Shown in pieces: positions 1 through 7,956 of a stretch of 35,081 bases of DNA. The notes below the pieces were generated by a model. It was not told where the DNA came from. It searched no databases and saw only the letters and a program-made list of their open reading frames with translations. Each line of letters opens with the position of its first letter. The first letter of the stretch is position 1. A program made the translations under genes and the position numbers. This DNA comes from Acidobacteriota bacterium (GTDB taxonomy: Bacteria > Acidobacteriota > UBA6911 > RPQK01 > JACQSY01), in the NCBI GenBank assembly GCA_016211085.1, contig JACQSY010000120.1, positions 1 through 35,081 on the forward strand. The letters run 5' to 3'.

Positions 1-222
1 AGGGTTCGGAGGCGCGAATGCCAATGAGCGCTCCCGGTGCAAGTGAGCGCTTACTCCGCTTCGCTTCGTGCGCGCCTCCGATTACGCCGGGGCGTCGATA
101 GCCACAGGCGGGGCTGATCATGGGTGCAAGGGTTCGGAGGCGCGAATGCCAATGAGCGCTCCCGGTGCAAGTGAGCGCTTACTCCGCTTCGCTTCGTGCG
201 CGCCTCCGATTACGCCGGGGCG
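1..222. repeat. Two direct copies of a 94-bp hairpin-forming repeat
   Basis: Positions 1-94 and 129-222 are identical by eye, with a 34-bp unique spacer, so the period is 128 bp. Each copy carries an outer inverted repeat (CGGAGGCGCG at 7-16 with CGCGCCTCCG at 71-80 in copy 1). Inside lie two TGAGCGCT blocks (25-32 and 44-51) whose AGCGCT cores can pair. The first copy begins at the window edge, so more copies may lie outside. The array sits just downstream of the gcvPB stop codon, so the folded RNA could end or stabilise the gcv transcript; that role is inferred. There is no run of T after the stem, so it is not a textbook intrinsic terminator. Confidence 0.85.
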
Positions 223-234
223 CCGCCCACGGGC

Positions 235-1737
235 CTACGTGGACTCGTCGGGAGGTGCTTCAGCGGGAGGCGACCAACGCAGGATGGGCTGCCTTGCGGC
301 ACGTGTTTCGTCAACGCGAGTCCTCTTGGTGGTAATGGGAGCGTTGATGAGCAATTCGGGACTCTCACGTGCTTCACGCGCAATCGCAATCATGGCATCA
401 ATGAATGAGTCCAGCTCAGCCTTGCCTTCACTTTCGGTGGGCTCAATCATGAGGGCCCCGCGCACGATCAGAGGAAAATAAATCGTTGGTGGATGAAAGC
501 CATGCTCGATCAGACGTTTGGCAATGTCCAGGGTCCTGATCTGGTTGGATGCCTGCTTTTTATCCGAAAAAACGACTTCGTGCAGTGAGGGTGAATGGTA
601 GGCGAGAGCGTAGTGATTTTTCAAACGGGCTCGAATGTAGTTGGAATTCAGCACGGCCGTCTCAGAAATTTCCCGAAGGCCAGTTCTGCCGCAGCTCAGG
701 ATGTAGCACAGCGCTCGCACAAACATTCCGAAATTTCCATAAAAGCCGTGGACACGACCTATGCTGGAGCCGGGGGACTCCTCCAGTGAATATCCGGCAC
801 CGGTGCGGACCACCCGCGGAACAGGGAGATAAGGTGCCAGAATTTGTCTACAGGCAACCGGTCCACTGCCGGGTCCACCTCCACCGTGCGGTGTTGAGAA
901 AGTCTTGTGCAGATTCAGATGCAGAACGTCGATGCCCATATCTCCCGGACGTGCATACCCCATCAGAGCATTGAAATTCGCTCCGTCCATGTAAATGAAT
1001 CCGCCGCGGCCATGGACGATCTCGGCAACTTTCTCTATCTCGACTTCGAAAATGCCTAGCGTATTCGGGTTGGTCAGCATGAGGCACGCCACGTCTTCGC
1101 TCATGCGTTCGGCCAGGAGTGAAGTATCGATGGTCCCGCCCGGATTGGAAGGAATGGAGATTACGTCGTATCCAGCCAGGGTAGCGCTGGCAGGATTGGT
1201 GCCGTGCGCGGAGTCGGCGATCAAGACGTATTTTCTGGGCTTTCCTTGATGGACATGGTAGGCGCGGATCATGAGCAGGCCGGTAAGTTCGCCCTGGGCT
1301 CCTGCAGCGGGTTGGAGGCTCACCGCGTCCATGCCGGTAAGTTCTTGCAGGAAAACCTGCAGTTGAAACATCAACTCGAGGTTGCCCTGACTGAGTGTTT
1401 CTTCCTGGAGGGGGTGTACGCCCGACAGGTCACCCAAACGCGCTACCTTTTCGTTGAGCTTGGGGTTGTATTTCATCGTGCAGGACCCTAGAGGGTACAT
1501 GCCGAGGTCAATATGGTAATTCCAGGTCGAGAGGCGTACATAATGGCGTATCAGGTCCAATTCGCTGACTTCCGGGAACCCTTCGATCTCGCCACGAACC
1601 AGGCTGGGTTCCAGAAGGGCTTCGATGGTGTCGTCTTCCACATCGAGCGGAGGGAGACTATAGGCCATTTTACCGGATGCCGACTTTTCGAAAATCAACT
1701 CCTCATTGATGTTGAATACGGTGGTGGTCCGGCTCAC
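235..1737 (-). CDS. gcvPB: Glycine dehydrogenase (decarboxylating) subunit 2, P-protein C-terminal half
   Basis: This is the C-terminal half of the two-subunit P-protein. With GcvPA it decarboxylates glycine using pyridoxal phosphate and passes the aminomethyl group to the lipoyl arm of GcvH in the cytoplasm. The PLP-binding lysine is K278 in HLNLHKTFSTPHGGGGPG, and the family motif YPLGSCTMKYNPK lies at about 81-93. At 500 aa it is slightly longer than usual because of a basic and proline-rich tail of about 30 residues. The start is GTG and overlaps the gcvPA stop (GTGA, 4 nt), which implies translational coupling. It is the last gene of the gcv operon; the 94-bp repeats follow its stop codon. 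Confidence 0.96.
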   Translation of the reverse strand: MSRTTTVFNINEELIFEKSASGKMAYSLPPLDVEDDTIEALLEPSLVRGEIEGFPEVSELDLIRHYVRLSTWNYHIDLGMYPLGSCTMKYNPKLNEKVARLGDLSGVHPLQEETLSQGNLELMFQLQVFLQELTGMDAVSLQPAAGAQGELTGLLMIRAYHVHQGKPRKYVLIADSAHGTNPASATLAGYDVISIPSNPGGTIDTSLLAERMSEDVACLMLTNPNTLGIFEVEIEKVAEIVHGRGGFIYMDGANFNALMGYARPGDMGIDVLHLNLHKTFSTPHGGGGPGSGPVACRQILAPYLPVPRVVRTGAGYSLEESPGSSIGRVHGFYGNFGMFVRALCYILSCGRTGLREISETAVLNSNYIRARLKNHYALAYHSPSLHEVVFSDKKQASNQIRTLDIAKRLIEHGFHPPTIYFPLIVRGALMIEPTESEGKAELDSFIDAMIAIAREARESPELLINAPITTKRTRVDETRAARQPILRWSPPAEAPPDEST

Positions 1738-3077
1738 TTGGCAACCTCGACGGCTTTGAAGAGTTCGGCGAAACGTTTAATCTGGGCGCGGGAATTCTGC
1801 TCCGTGACGCAGATCAGCATCTGGTGGGAACGTTCTGGATAGTATTTGCCCAAGGGGAGGCCTCCCACGATTCCCTCTCCAAACAATCTCCGATTGATTT
1901 TGCGTGGGTGCTCGTCACAGGTCAGAACCATCTCGTTAAAGATAGGTCCGCTGAAGACAACATAATCCTTTAGCAAGTTTTTCAAATAATGTGCTTTCTT
2001 CACATTGTGCTCTGCGAGTTGACGCAGGCCTGACTTTCCCAGCGCGCAGAGGTAGACGGATGCAGTAAGAGCGCACAGGCCCTGGTTTGTGCAGATATTG
2101 GAAGTCGCCCGTTCTCGTTTGATGTGCTGTTCCCGGGTCGACAAAGTCAGTACGAAACTGCGCCGCCCCCGCGTGTCGACAGTCTGACCAACCAGGCGGC
2201 CGGGTATTTGTCTGAGGTACTGGTTGCGGGTTGCAAACAAACCGAGGTACGGGCCTCCATAGTTGAAGGGAATTCCGAAGGACTGTCCTTCGCCGGCCAC
2301 AATGTCGATACCGAGTTGACCGGCGGGTTGAAGAAGCGCCAGTGATATTGCTTCGGTCACGGTGGCGATTGTCAGCACGCTATGGCGTTGCGCGATGGCC
2401 GAGACTGCCTTGAGGTCCTCGATGACTCCAAAAAAATTGGGGTTCTGTACCACGACAGCAGCGTGACGGTCGTCGAGAGCGGATTCGAGATAATTCAGGT
2501 CCAGGCGGCCTGAAGGCTCCAGGCGTAATTCATCGAGGGGAAAATCCAAATTTGCCAGGTAAGTGGCGAGCACCTGTCTGTAGTTAGGGTGCAGGCTGGG
2601 CGGCACCAACGCACGGCTACGGCCGGTGATTCTCTGAGCCATCAAAACTGCTTCAGCCAGGGCGCTGGCACCGTCGTAAAGGCTTGCATTGGCCACATCC
2701 ATGCCCGTGAGCTGGCAGATCAGCGTTTGGTATTCAAAAATCGCTTGAAGGGTGCCCTGGCTGATTTCCGGCTGATAGGGTGTGTAAGCTGTGTAAAACT
2801 CGGAGCGGGAGATCACTGCGTCTACCACGCTGGGAATGAAGTGATTGTAAGCTCCTGCGCCCAGAAAATACCCATGGCGCTCGCTCGACGCATTTCTTTT
2901 CCCAAGGGATTTGAAATAATCAAGCACAGTGCTTTCCGCCCATGCTTCTGGTATTTTGAGCGCTTCTTTGAGACGAACTGCGGGTGGAATGACAGCAAAC
3001 AGGTCCTCAACCCGCCTAATGCCGATCGCGTCCAACATCTGCAGTTTTTCTTCCGCGGTGAGTGAAAGATAGCGCAT
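1734..3077 (-). CDS. gcvPA: Glycine dehydrogenase (decarboxylating) subunit 1, P-protein N-terminal half
   Basis: This 447-aa protein is the N-terminal half of the split P-protein and pairs with GcvPB to form the PLP-dependent decarboxylase of the glycine cleavage system. Family features are visible along its whole length: the early RYLSLT...MLDAIG segment, FLGAGAYNHFIPSVV near 72, YTPYQPEISQGTLQ, and GEGQSFGIPFNYGGPYLG in the middle. The length matches the roughly 440-450 aa usual for GcvPA. Its ATG overlaps the gcvH stop by one base (TAATG), and its own stop overlaps the gcvPB start, so H, PA and PB are read as one tight unit. Nothing appears truncated. Confidence 0.96.
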   Translation of the reverse strand: MRYLSLTAEEKLQMLDAIGIRRVEDLFAVIPPAVRLKEALKIPEAWAESTVLDYFKSLGKRNASSERHGYFLGAGAYNHFIPSVVDAVISRSEFYTAYTPYQPEISQGTLQAIFEYQTLICQLTGMDVANASLYDGASALAEAVLMAQRITGRSRALVPPSLHPNYRQVLATYLANLDFPLDELRLEPSGRLDLNYLESALDDRHAAVVVQNPNFFGVIEDLKAVSAIAQRHSVLTIATVTEAISLALLQPAGQLGIDIVAGEGQSFGIPFNYGGPYLGLFATRNQYLRQIPGRLVGQTVDTRGRRSFVLTLSTREQHIKRERATSNICTNQGLCALTASVYLCALGKSGLRQLAEHNVKKAHYLKNLLKDYVVFSGPIFNEMVLTCDEHPRKINRRLFGEGIVGGLPLGKYYPERSHQMLICVTEQNSRAQIKRFAELFKAVEVAK

Positions 3078-3469
3078 TACTTGGCGAGTTCTTCTTTGAG
3101 GTAATGCTCGTAATCCTGAGCGGAAAGAAGGCCCTTGATCTCGGAACGGTCTATCAATCTAAGTCTCACGATCCATCCGTCGCCATAAGGATCACTGTTG
3201 ATCTTATCGGGCGTCTCCTGAAGCGCGCTGTTGGTCTCGAGAATCTGCCCCGAAACCGGGCTATAGATCTCTGAAACAGCCTTAACGGATTCGATGGACC
3301 CGAAAGGCTCGCCGGCGCCGATTTCCTCTCCTCTCTGGGGAAGCTCGACAAACACAACATCACCCAGTTCTTTTTGCGCATGATCCGTGACACCCACAGT
3401 GCCCGTATCGTCTTCAACAAGGATCCACTCATGTTCGCGCGTGTAATGGAGCTCTTCTGGAATATTCAT
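3077..3469 (-). CDS. gcvH: Glycine cleavage system H protein (lipoyl carrier)
   Basis: GcvH is the small carrier whose lipoyl-lysine shuttles the aminomethyl group between the P and T proteins. The attachment site is K63 in ESVKAVSE, and the amino-terminal HYTREHEWI and the glycine-rich DPYGDGWI segment are both typical. At 130 aa it has the normal family length. An SD-like GAGAGG lies only 3 nt before the ATG, so this internal operon gene seems to use ordinary ribosome binding, unlike the suggested leaderless first gene of the operon. It lies 76 nt downstream of gcvT and overlaps gcvPA by one base. Confidence 0.97.
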   Translation of the reverse strand: MNIPEELHYTREHEWILVEDDTGTVGVTDHAQKELGDVVFVELPQRGEEIGAGEPFGSIESVKAVSEIYSPVSGQILETNSALQETPDKINSDPYGDGWIVRLRLIDRSEIKGLLSAQDYEHYLKEELAK

Positions 3470-3545
3470 AATCCTCTCAACCTCAAATCCGATTTGAAAG
3501 CAGGGCGTTGTTCTTTTACCTTAGCAGGCTTGTCGGAATCAAATG

Positions 3546-4634
3546 CTAATTCACCGGGCGTCTGTAAAAAGGAGTTGGCACCACGTTTGCTTTGATCCGT
3601 TTTCCTCGTATGTCGATACTTATCTCAGTCCCAGGATTTGCAATCGCTGGTGGAAGGTACGTCAGGCCAATTGCTTTTTGAAGAGTGGGAGCGAAACTGC
3701 CGCTGGTTACATGACCCACCAATCGGTCCCGGTAGTAGACAGGGAAGTGATCGCGGGCAATTCCACGTTCCACCATCTCAAAACCTACCAGCTTGCGCGA
3801 AATTCCAGTTTCTTTTTGCCGCAGCAGAGCCTGCTTTCCAATAAATTCTCCTTTTTCCAGCTTCACGATCCAGTTGAGGCCGGCTTCCCAAGGCGTGGTT
3901 GTTTCATTGATATCATTGCCGTAAAGCGCAAGGCGCGCTTCGAGCCGAAGGGTATTCCTTGCAGCCAAGCCTGCTGGAGTCAGCTCGCATTCCGTACCGG
4001 TTGCAAGGAGCCTCTTCCAAATCTTTTCGGCTTCCTGTGAAGGAGGATAGATCTCAAACCCATCCTCCCCCGTGTAGCCGGTTCTTGATACCATGCTCCT
4101 GGTTCCATTTATTTTGGTGAAAGTAAACCAGTAGCTCTTCAGCTGCCCAAGGTCAACGTCGACCAGTTTCTGGAGCAGTGCCTGTGAAAGCGGGCCCTGA
4201 AGTGCCAGTTGGGCGTAGTCGTCGCTGAAATCACGAATTTCCGCCTCCATTCCAATGTGCTGCACAATCCAGTGGTAATCCTTTTCGCGGTTGGAAGCAT
4301 TCACGCAAATCAACAAGTGCTCGGCGTCAATTCGGTAAACAAGAATGTCGTCGACAAATGTTCCTTCGTTGAAAAGTAATGCGGAATATTGGGCCTGGCC
4401 GTCTGCCAGACGGTTGACATCATTGCACGTGATTTTTTGTACGGCGGAGAGCGCATTCCGGCCCCGAATCTCGATCCTCCCCATATGACTCACGTCGAAG
4501 AGTCCGGCGTGGGTACGAACGACCAGGTGCTCCTGAAGGGCGCTTTCGTATTGAACCGGCATTTCCCAGCCGGCAAAGTCAATGAATCGAGCGCCAAGTT
4601 CTTGGTGGGCTGAGAAAAGAGGAGTTCTCTTCAT
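3546..4634 (-). CDS. gcvT: Aminomethyltransferase, glycine cleavage T protein
   Basis: GcvT releases ammonia from the aminomethyl-lipoyl H protein and transfers the methylene group to tetrahydrofolate. The 362-aa product shows the family pattern from the start: the TPLFSAHQELGA opening, FAGWEMPVQY, GLFDVSHMGRIEI, then LALQGPLSQ, RTGYTGEDGFEI, and the C-terminal LRLEARLALYGNDI and TTPWEAGLNWIVKL. The length is normal. It lies 11 nt after the small membrane protein gene and upstream of gcvH, so the order is membrane protein-gcvT-gcvH-gcvPA-gcvPB. I looked for a glycine riboswitch ahead of the operon and did not recognise one in the short upstream gap. Confidence 0.96.
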   Translation of the reverse strand: MKRTPLFSAHQELGARFIDFAGWEMPVQYESALQEHLVVRTHAGLFDVSHMGRIEIRGRNALSAVQKITCNDVNRLADGQAQYSALLFNEGTFVDDILVYRIDAEHLLICVNASNREKDYHWIVQHIGMEAEIRDFSDDYAQLALQGPLSQALLQKLVDVDLGQLKSYWFTFTKINGTRSMVSRTGYTGEDGFEIYPPSQEAEKIWKRLLATGTECELTPAGLAARNTLRLEARLALYGNDINETTTPWEAGLNWIVKLEKGEFIGKQALLRQKETGISRKLVGFEMVERGIARDHFPVYYRDRLVGHVTSGSFAPTLQKAIGLTYLPPAIANPGTEISIDIRGKRIKANVVPTPFYRRPVN

Positions 4635-4645
4635 GATCAGGAGAC

Positions 4646-5074
4646 TCAGCGGATTTCAGCGGCACTTTTAAAGACATAATTCTCGGAAATAGATGAATAA
4701 AAAGCCATGCCCAGGAACCTCAATTTGCCGTCCGGCAAAGCGCTTCCGGTCCAAACGCTGGAGTGCCGGTCCTTGCCGACCACGTCCTGCACGTCATAAA
4801 GCGCATCCAAAGTACGCATGCGCAGCGCCTCTGAGGAGGCAGGCTCCTCGCTGAGCACGATGTTTACACGCAGGACACTCCCGTCAGCCTGAACACTGTG
4901 GACTTGATAATCCTCATGAAGATCTTGCTGGAGGCGACGTTCAATCTCCGTCAAATCCTCCGCAGCGGGCTGCTCATCGGGAGAGGTCCGAAAGATGCTG
5001 TAGAAGATAAGAACCGGAAGGCCCACGGCAAAGAGGATCATGACAACAGCTTTGTAAAAGCCCTTCCAACCCAT
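4646..5074 (-). CDS. Small membrane-anchored protein of unknown function at the head of the gcv operon
   Basis: I do not recognise this 142-aa protein. It has a short basic start (MGWKGFYK), one hydrophobic segment at about 9-28 ending in FYSIFRTS, an acidic region rich in glutamate at 30-55 and a mixed alpha/beta remainder. With the single N-terminal anchor, the C-terminal 110 residues probably lie outside the cytoplasm. It ends 11 nt before gcvT in the same direction, so it is probably co-transcribed with glycine cleavage, but a link to that pathway is only positional. A promoter-like site whose -10 ends 6 nt before the ATG suggests that it begins the operon, perhaps without a leader. Confidence 0.75.
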   Translation of the reverse strand: MGWKGFYKAVVMILFAVGLPVLIFYSIFRTSPDEQPAAEDLTEIERRLQQDLHEDYQVHSVQADGSVLRVNIVLSEEPASSEALRMRTLDALYDVQDVVGKDRHSSVWTGSALPDGKLRFLGMAFYSSISENYVFKSAAEIR

Positions 5075-5080
5075 GCGGCC

Positions 5081-5108
5081 AATATACTGAATTCATTGGA
5101 AAATACAA
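5081..5108 (-). promoter_or_regulatory. Predicted promoter of the gcv operon, leaderless type
   Basis: On the minus strand there is TTGTAT (5108-5103), a 16-nt spacer and TATATT (5086-5081). Six bases follow, then the ATG at 5074. A start site at the usual distance from the -10 would fall on the A of the ATG, so the mRNA would have no leader. The hexamers match the sigma70 consensus at 4 and 5 of 6 positions. It could be chance; only mapping of 5' ends would settle it. Confidence 0.45.
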
Positions 5109-5136
5109 GCCGACTGAGGGCAAGTCGAACCGCTCG

Positions 5137-7044
5137 CTAATTAAAGGAGGCGTGAACTCTTGAAGAGGAAGTTGCGTAATAACCCCGGCGTGTACGCACC
5201 ACTGCATCGGGACGATTCTTGATCCTAACGTCAATGGAACGCCATTTACCATCCCGTTCCCTGTGGGTGGAGTTGTAAGCCAGGGTGTACTGGATTCGAA
5301 GATCCTGGGCGATCTCGGAATAGGCTCCAGACAGGTCCTCGATCCGCTGTGGCGAGTAGAGCCGACCGCCGGTCTGCTCGGCGATCATTTCCAGCTGGCG
5401 GCGTGCTTCTTCATAAGCCAGAGATTCGTCGCGGTCACGGGGACCACGGCCTCCCGGATTATAGGGGGGAAGTCTCCCCAAAAGAATGTCACCCAGAATG
5501 TCGGCCAGTCCGCCGCGTGAACCGCCCCGTCGAAAGACAACGTCCTCTTCAGTATCCAGCAAGATAGGATAAATCATGGACTCGGTTTCCTGGATGTCAC
5601 GGTAAAGCTCCTGGAATCCAATTTGCGAGCCGTTCTGATAGTCCCCGGTAAATTGATTGTCTACCCCATCCGTGAAGACGACCACCGCTTTACGGCCATG
5701 AATCTTTCGCATGTAATCGGTTACCGACTCGTGCAGGGCATCATAAAATGCAGTTCCACCCCCTGACCTGATTTTATCAATTGCTTCGCTTATTCGCTCC
5801 CGGCTCCCGGTAAAATCCTGGAGCAGCCGTGTTCTTGAATTGAAGACTGCTAATGCAATCTGGTCGTTTTCCTTGATTTGACGCGTGAACGAGATGGCAG
5901 CCTTCTTCATCAAAGAAAGATATTTTTGAGTGCTGCCGCTCACGTCGAGGAGGAGCAGGAGGTGGATCGGAGATTCGACCGGCTCAAATTTTTCGATCGC
6001 CTGCTGAACACCCTCCTCAAGAACGAGGAAGTCGTCTTTGGTAAGGCTGGATATGGCCCGGTTCGTCCGCCGCTCGCGAACCGAGGCATTTAAGTAAATC
6101 CAGTCCACATCAACCTTCAGGCTGTAGCCGGTATCGACGGCACCCCGTGCCGTTTCCACGGGCGCCGGAGATAAGGCTGGGCTGGACGTTGTCCCGGGCT
6201 GTGAAGTGACCGAGCCTGAAGAGCCTGGCTCCGGCACGGACTCTTTCTGGGAACGACCACCTTCCTTTAGAACGGTGGAAGGCTTTTCCTCTACTGAAGC
6301 ACGACCTGTTGAATGAGTCGCCGACGCGTCATCAACCATCGGGATCATGTCGAGAGAGACATCTCCCTGCAGGCTGGAGGCGTAGAGCAGGGGACCGCCT
6401 GAACCATATGATTGGCGAAGCTGCGGCTTCTTCTGCGGCCTGCCGTTTTGGTAAATGGTTCCTCCAGCTCTCAGCCACGCTTCTACTCCTGACTTCTGCG
6501 GGAGCGAGCAGAGGAGATTGCCCGTTACAGACTCCAGGCGCACGTCGTGTTGCGGCTGGATGGCGGTGCTGAAATGAATGTCTCCGCTATCACTCAATGC
6601 GGATACCGAAGCGTTGGTATTTTCGATGGAAATGGCACCGGTAAGGGTCTGTACCCTCAAGTGGCTTTTGAGTCCCTCGATTCTCACCTCTGGATTAGCC
6701 CCGCCGATCATCAGGCTGGTGTCATGAGGGACACGCAAGTTCAAATCCAGATAGCCGCCCTCATACTCGTAGTAGTATGTGTGAAGGAAAATTTTGTCTC
6801 GGGATTGAGCGGTGACCAGCACGATTTTATGCAGCACTTTTTCGTCAGGAGCGGTTTTGTGCGCTTCCACCACAACTGCAGCTTCGTTAGAAGCTCGCAC
6901 GGTAACCGATCCATAATCGTTCTGAATAATCAGACCAACAGGCCCCGAGACTTCAAAATTTGTGCGCTCAACCTGTTCAGCCGCGTTCAAAAAGGCCGCT
7001 GCCAGCGAAAGTACTGCGAAACCCGGCGGGATACGAATTAACAT
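5137..7044 (-). CDS. Secreted protein with DUF4097-like beta domain fused to a VWFA-related Acidobacterial domain
   Basis: This is a 635-aa exported protein. Residues 1-22 look like a signal peptide (FAVLSLAAAFLNAAE). About 28-235 is a repetitive beta-rich region with short strands such as GSVTVRAS, GAISIENTN, SGDIHFST and TGNLLCSL, resembling the DUF4097 putative-adhesin fold. A low-complexity Ser/Pro/Glu linker spans about 240-305. From about 308 comes the VWA domain with an intact metal site: DVSGS 367-371, T431 in GGTAFYDAL and D459 in FTDGVDNQ. The C-terminal part ends with the RTRRGYYA signature shared with the other three VWA proteins here. The role is probably extracytoplasmic binding, but the ligand is unknown. 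It is divergent from the next gene with only about 40 bp between starts. Confidence 0.85.
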   Translation of the reverse strand: MLIRIPPGFAVLSLAAAFLNAAEQVERTNFEVSGPVGLIIQNDYGSVTVRASNEAAVVVEAHKTAPDEKVLHKIVLVTAQSRDKIFLHTYYYEYEGGYLDLNLRVPHDTSLMIGGANPEVRIEGLKSHLRVQTLTGAISIENTNASVSALSDSGDIHFSTAIQPQHDVRLESVTGNLLCSLPQKSGVEAWLRAGGTIYQNGRPQKKPQLRQSYGSGGPLLYASSLQGDVSLDMIPMVDDASATHSTGRASVEEKPSTVLKEGGRSQKESVPEPGSSGSVTSQPGTTSSPALSPAPVETARGAVDTGYSLKVDVDWIYLNASVRERRTNRAISSLTKDDFLVLEEGVQQAIEKFEPVESPIHLLLLLDVSGSTQKYLSLMKKAAISFTRQIKENDQIALAVFNSRTRLLQDFTGSRERISEAIDKIRSGGGTAFYDALHESVTDYMRKIHGRKAVVVFTDGVDNQFTGDYQNGSQIGFQELYRDIQETESMIYPILLDTEEDVVFRRGGSRGGLADILGDILLGRLPPYNPGGRGPRDRDESLAYEEARRQLEMIAEQTGGRLYSPQRIEDLSGAYSEIAQDLRIQYTLAYNSTHRERDGKWRSIDVRIKNRPDAVVRTRRGYYATSSSRVHASFN

Positions 7045-7086
7045 TGGTTTTAAGAGTAGATGACGAATCTGTACATTTGTTTCAGA

Positions 7087-7947
7087 ATGGCGTACTTAAG
7101 TGACGCAGCAAAAGCATGCTGGTTGGGGTTGTGGATGTTCTTACTGGTCCCAAACCTCCTATGCCAGGGTGTTTCCGGCTGTCGTTTTCTTTACCTCTCC
7201 GACCAGCGTATTGCGACGGTTGAGCTCGTGAGTGATCATGAGGCAATCCTGAATTATTTTAATTTAAAGGATGACTACGAAGTCATCCAGGCCCCTTACT
7301 TGGTGATCCAGTTTGAAAACGAGGCTGCTTTAAGGGGGCATGTTATTCAGAACGAGCGTCCATCATCACCCCCGCAGAAATACCAAGTGCATGATCTGCT
7401 CAAGCCGCGTGACTACCGTGGGTTTACAGTGCTTGGGAACTTCCGGAATCCGTCGAACTGCCGTCAGGCGTTCTTAAAGGTAGGATCGCAAGTCCTCGAG
7501 CTTGAGCCCGTAGAAGAAGAGGAATTTGGCCTAACGGAAGCCCGCGTGGGACGACTAGACCTCCAGTCTGAAGACAGGGTGGGGATGATCGAGAACGCCG
7601 GTTTCACCCGCGGCTACGGAACAATTCACCCGGTAGGAAGCGAGACATTTTCGAGGTTGGAACGATTGTTTCCGGACCTGGAATCGATTGCGCCGTTGGT
7701 CTTGAAAAACCCACCTCCGCGGCTGCCAGATCGACACCCTTCTGCAGATACCGTGCTGGTAAAGGTCAAGGGGCTCGTGAATCGTGAAGGGGGGATTTTC
7801 GACCTCAAGGTGCTCGACGAGGTGGAGCCTGATCTAGGCCAGGCAGCGGTGGAGACAATACGCAACTCCTGGGTATTTCTACCGGCAATTTCAAAAGGAG
7901 AGGTTGCGGAGGCTGAAGTAACCCTTAATGTGGTTTTTCAGAAATAA
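7087..7947 (+). CDS. Secreted protein with a TonB C-terminal-like domain, function unknown
   Basis: The product from the ATG at 7087 is 286 aa. An ATG 27 nt upstream is in frame, but it lies only 15 nt from the divergent start and adds nothing useful to the signal peptide. The N-terminus has a hydrophobic stretch (WLGLWMFLLVPNLLCQG), consistent with export. The middle is unrecognised. The last 70 residues (VLVKVKGLVNREGGIFDLKVL, then AAVETIRNSWVFLPA and a final strand) match the shape of the TonB C-terminal domain often found in Acidobacteriota periplasmic proteins. There is no TonB membrane-anchor/proline-rich architecture, so it is not TonB itself. It converges on hemD, with 9 nt between stops. 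Confidence 0.7.
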   Translation: MAYLSDAAKACWLGLWMFLLVPNLLCQGVSGCRFLYLSDQRIATVELVSDHEAILNYFNLKDDYEVIQAPYLVIQFENEAALRGHVIQNERPSSPPQKYQVHDLLKPRDYRGFTVLGNFRNPSNCRQAFLKVGSQVLELEPVEEEEFGLTEARVGRLDLQSEDRVGMIENAGFTRGYGTIHPVGSETFSRLERLFPDLESIAPLVLKNPPPRLPDRHPSADTVLVKVKGLVNREGGIFDLKVLDEVEPDLGQAAVETIRNSWVFLPAISKGEVAEAEVTLNVVFQK

Positions 7948-7956
7948 ACGAACACT

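Noticed and set aside
1..222. Possible CRISPR array
   Set aside because: Only two 94-bp repeats with a single 34-bp spacer and no cas genes; the unit is far too long for a CRISPR repeat.
549..974. Long open frame on the plus strand opposite gcvPB
   Set aside because: It lies within a well-conserved gene on the other strand, has no domain and no ribosome site; it reflects codon bias of gcvPB.
5075..5136. Glycine riboswitch ahead of the gcv operon
   Set aside because: The gap is only 62 bp, shows no riboswitch core, and the predicted start site lies on the ATG.
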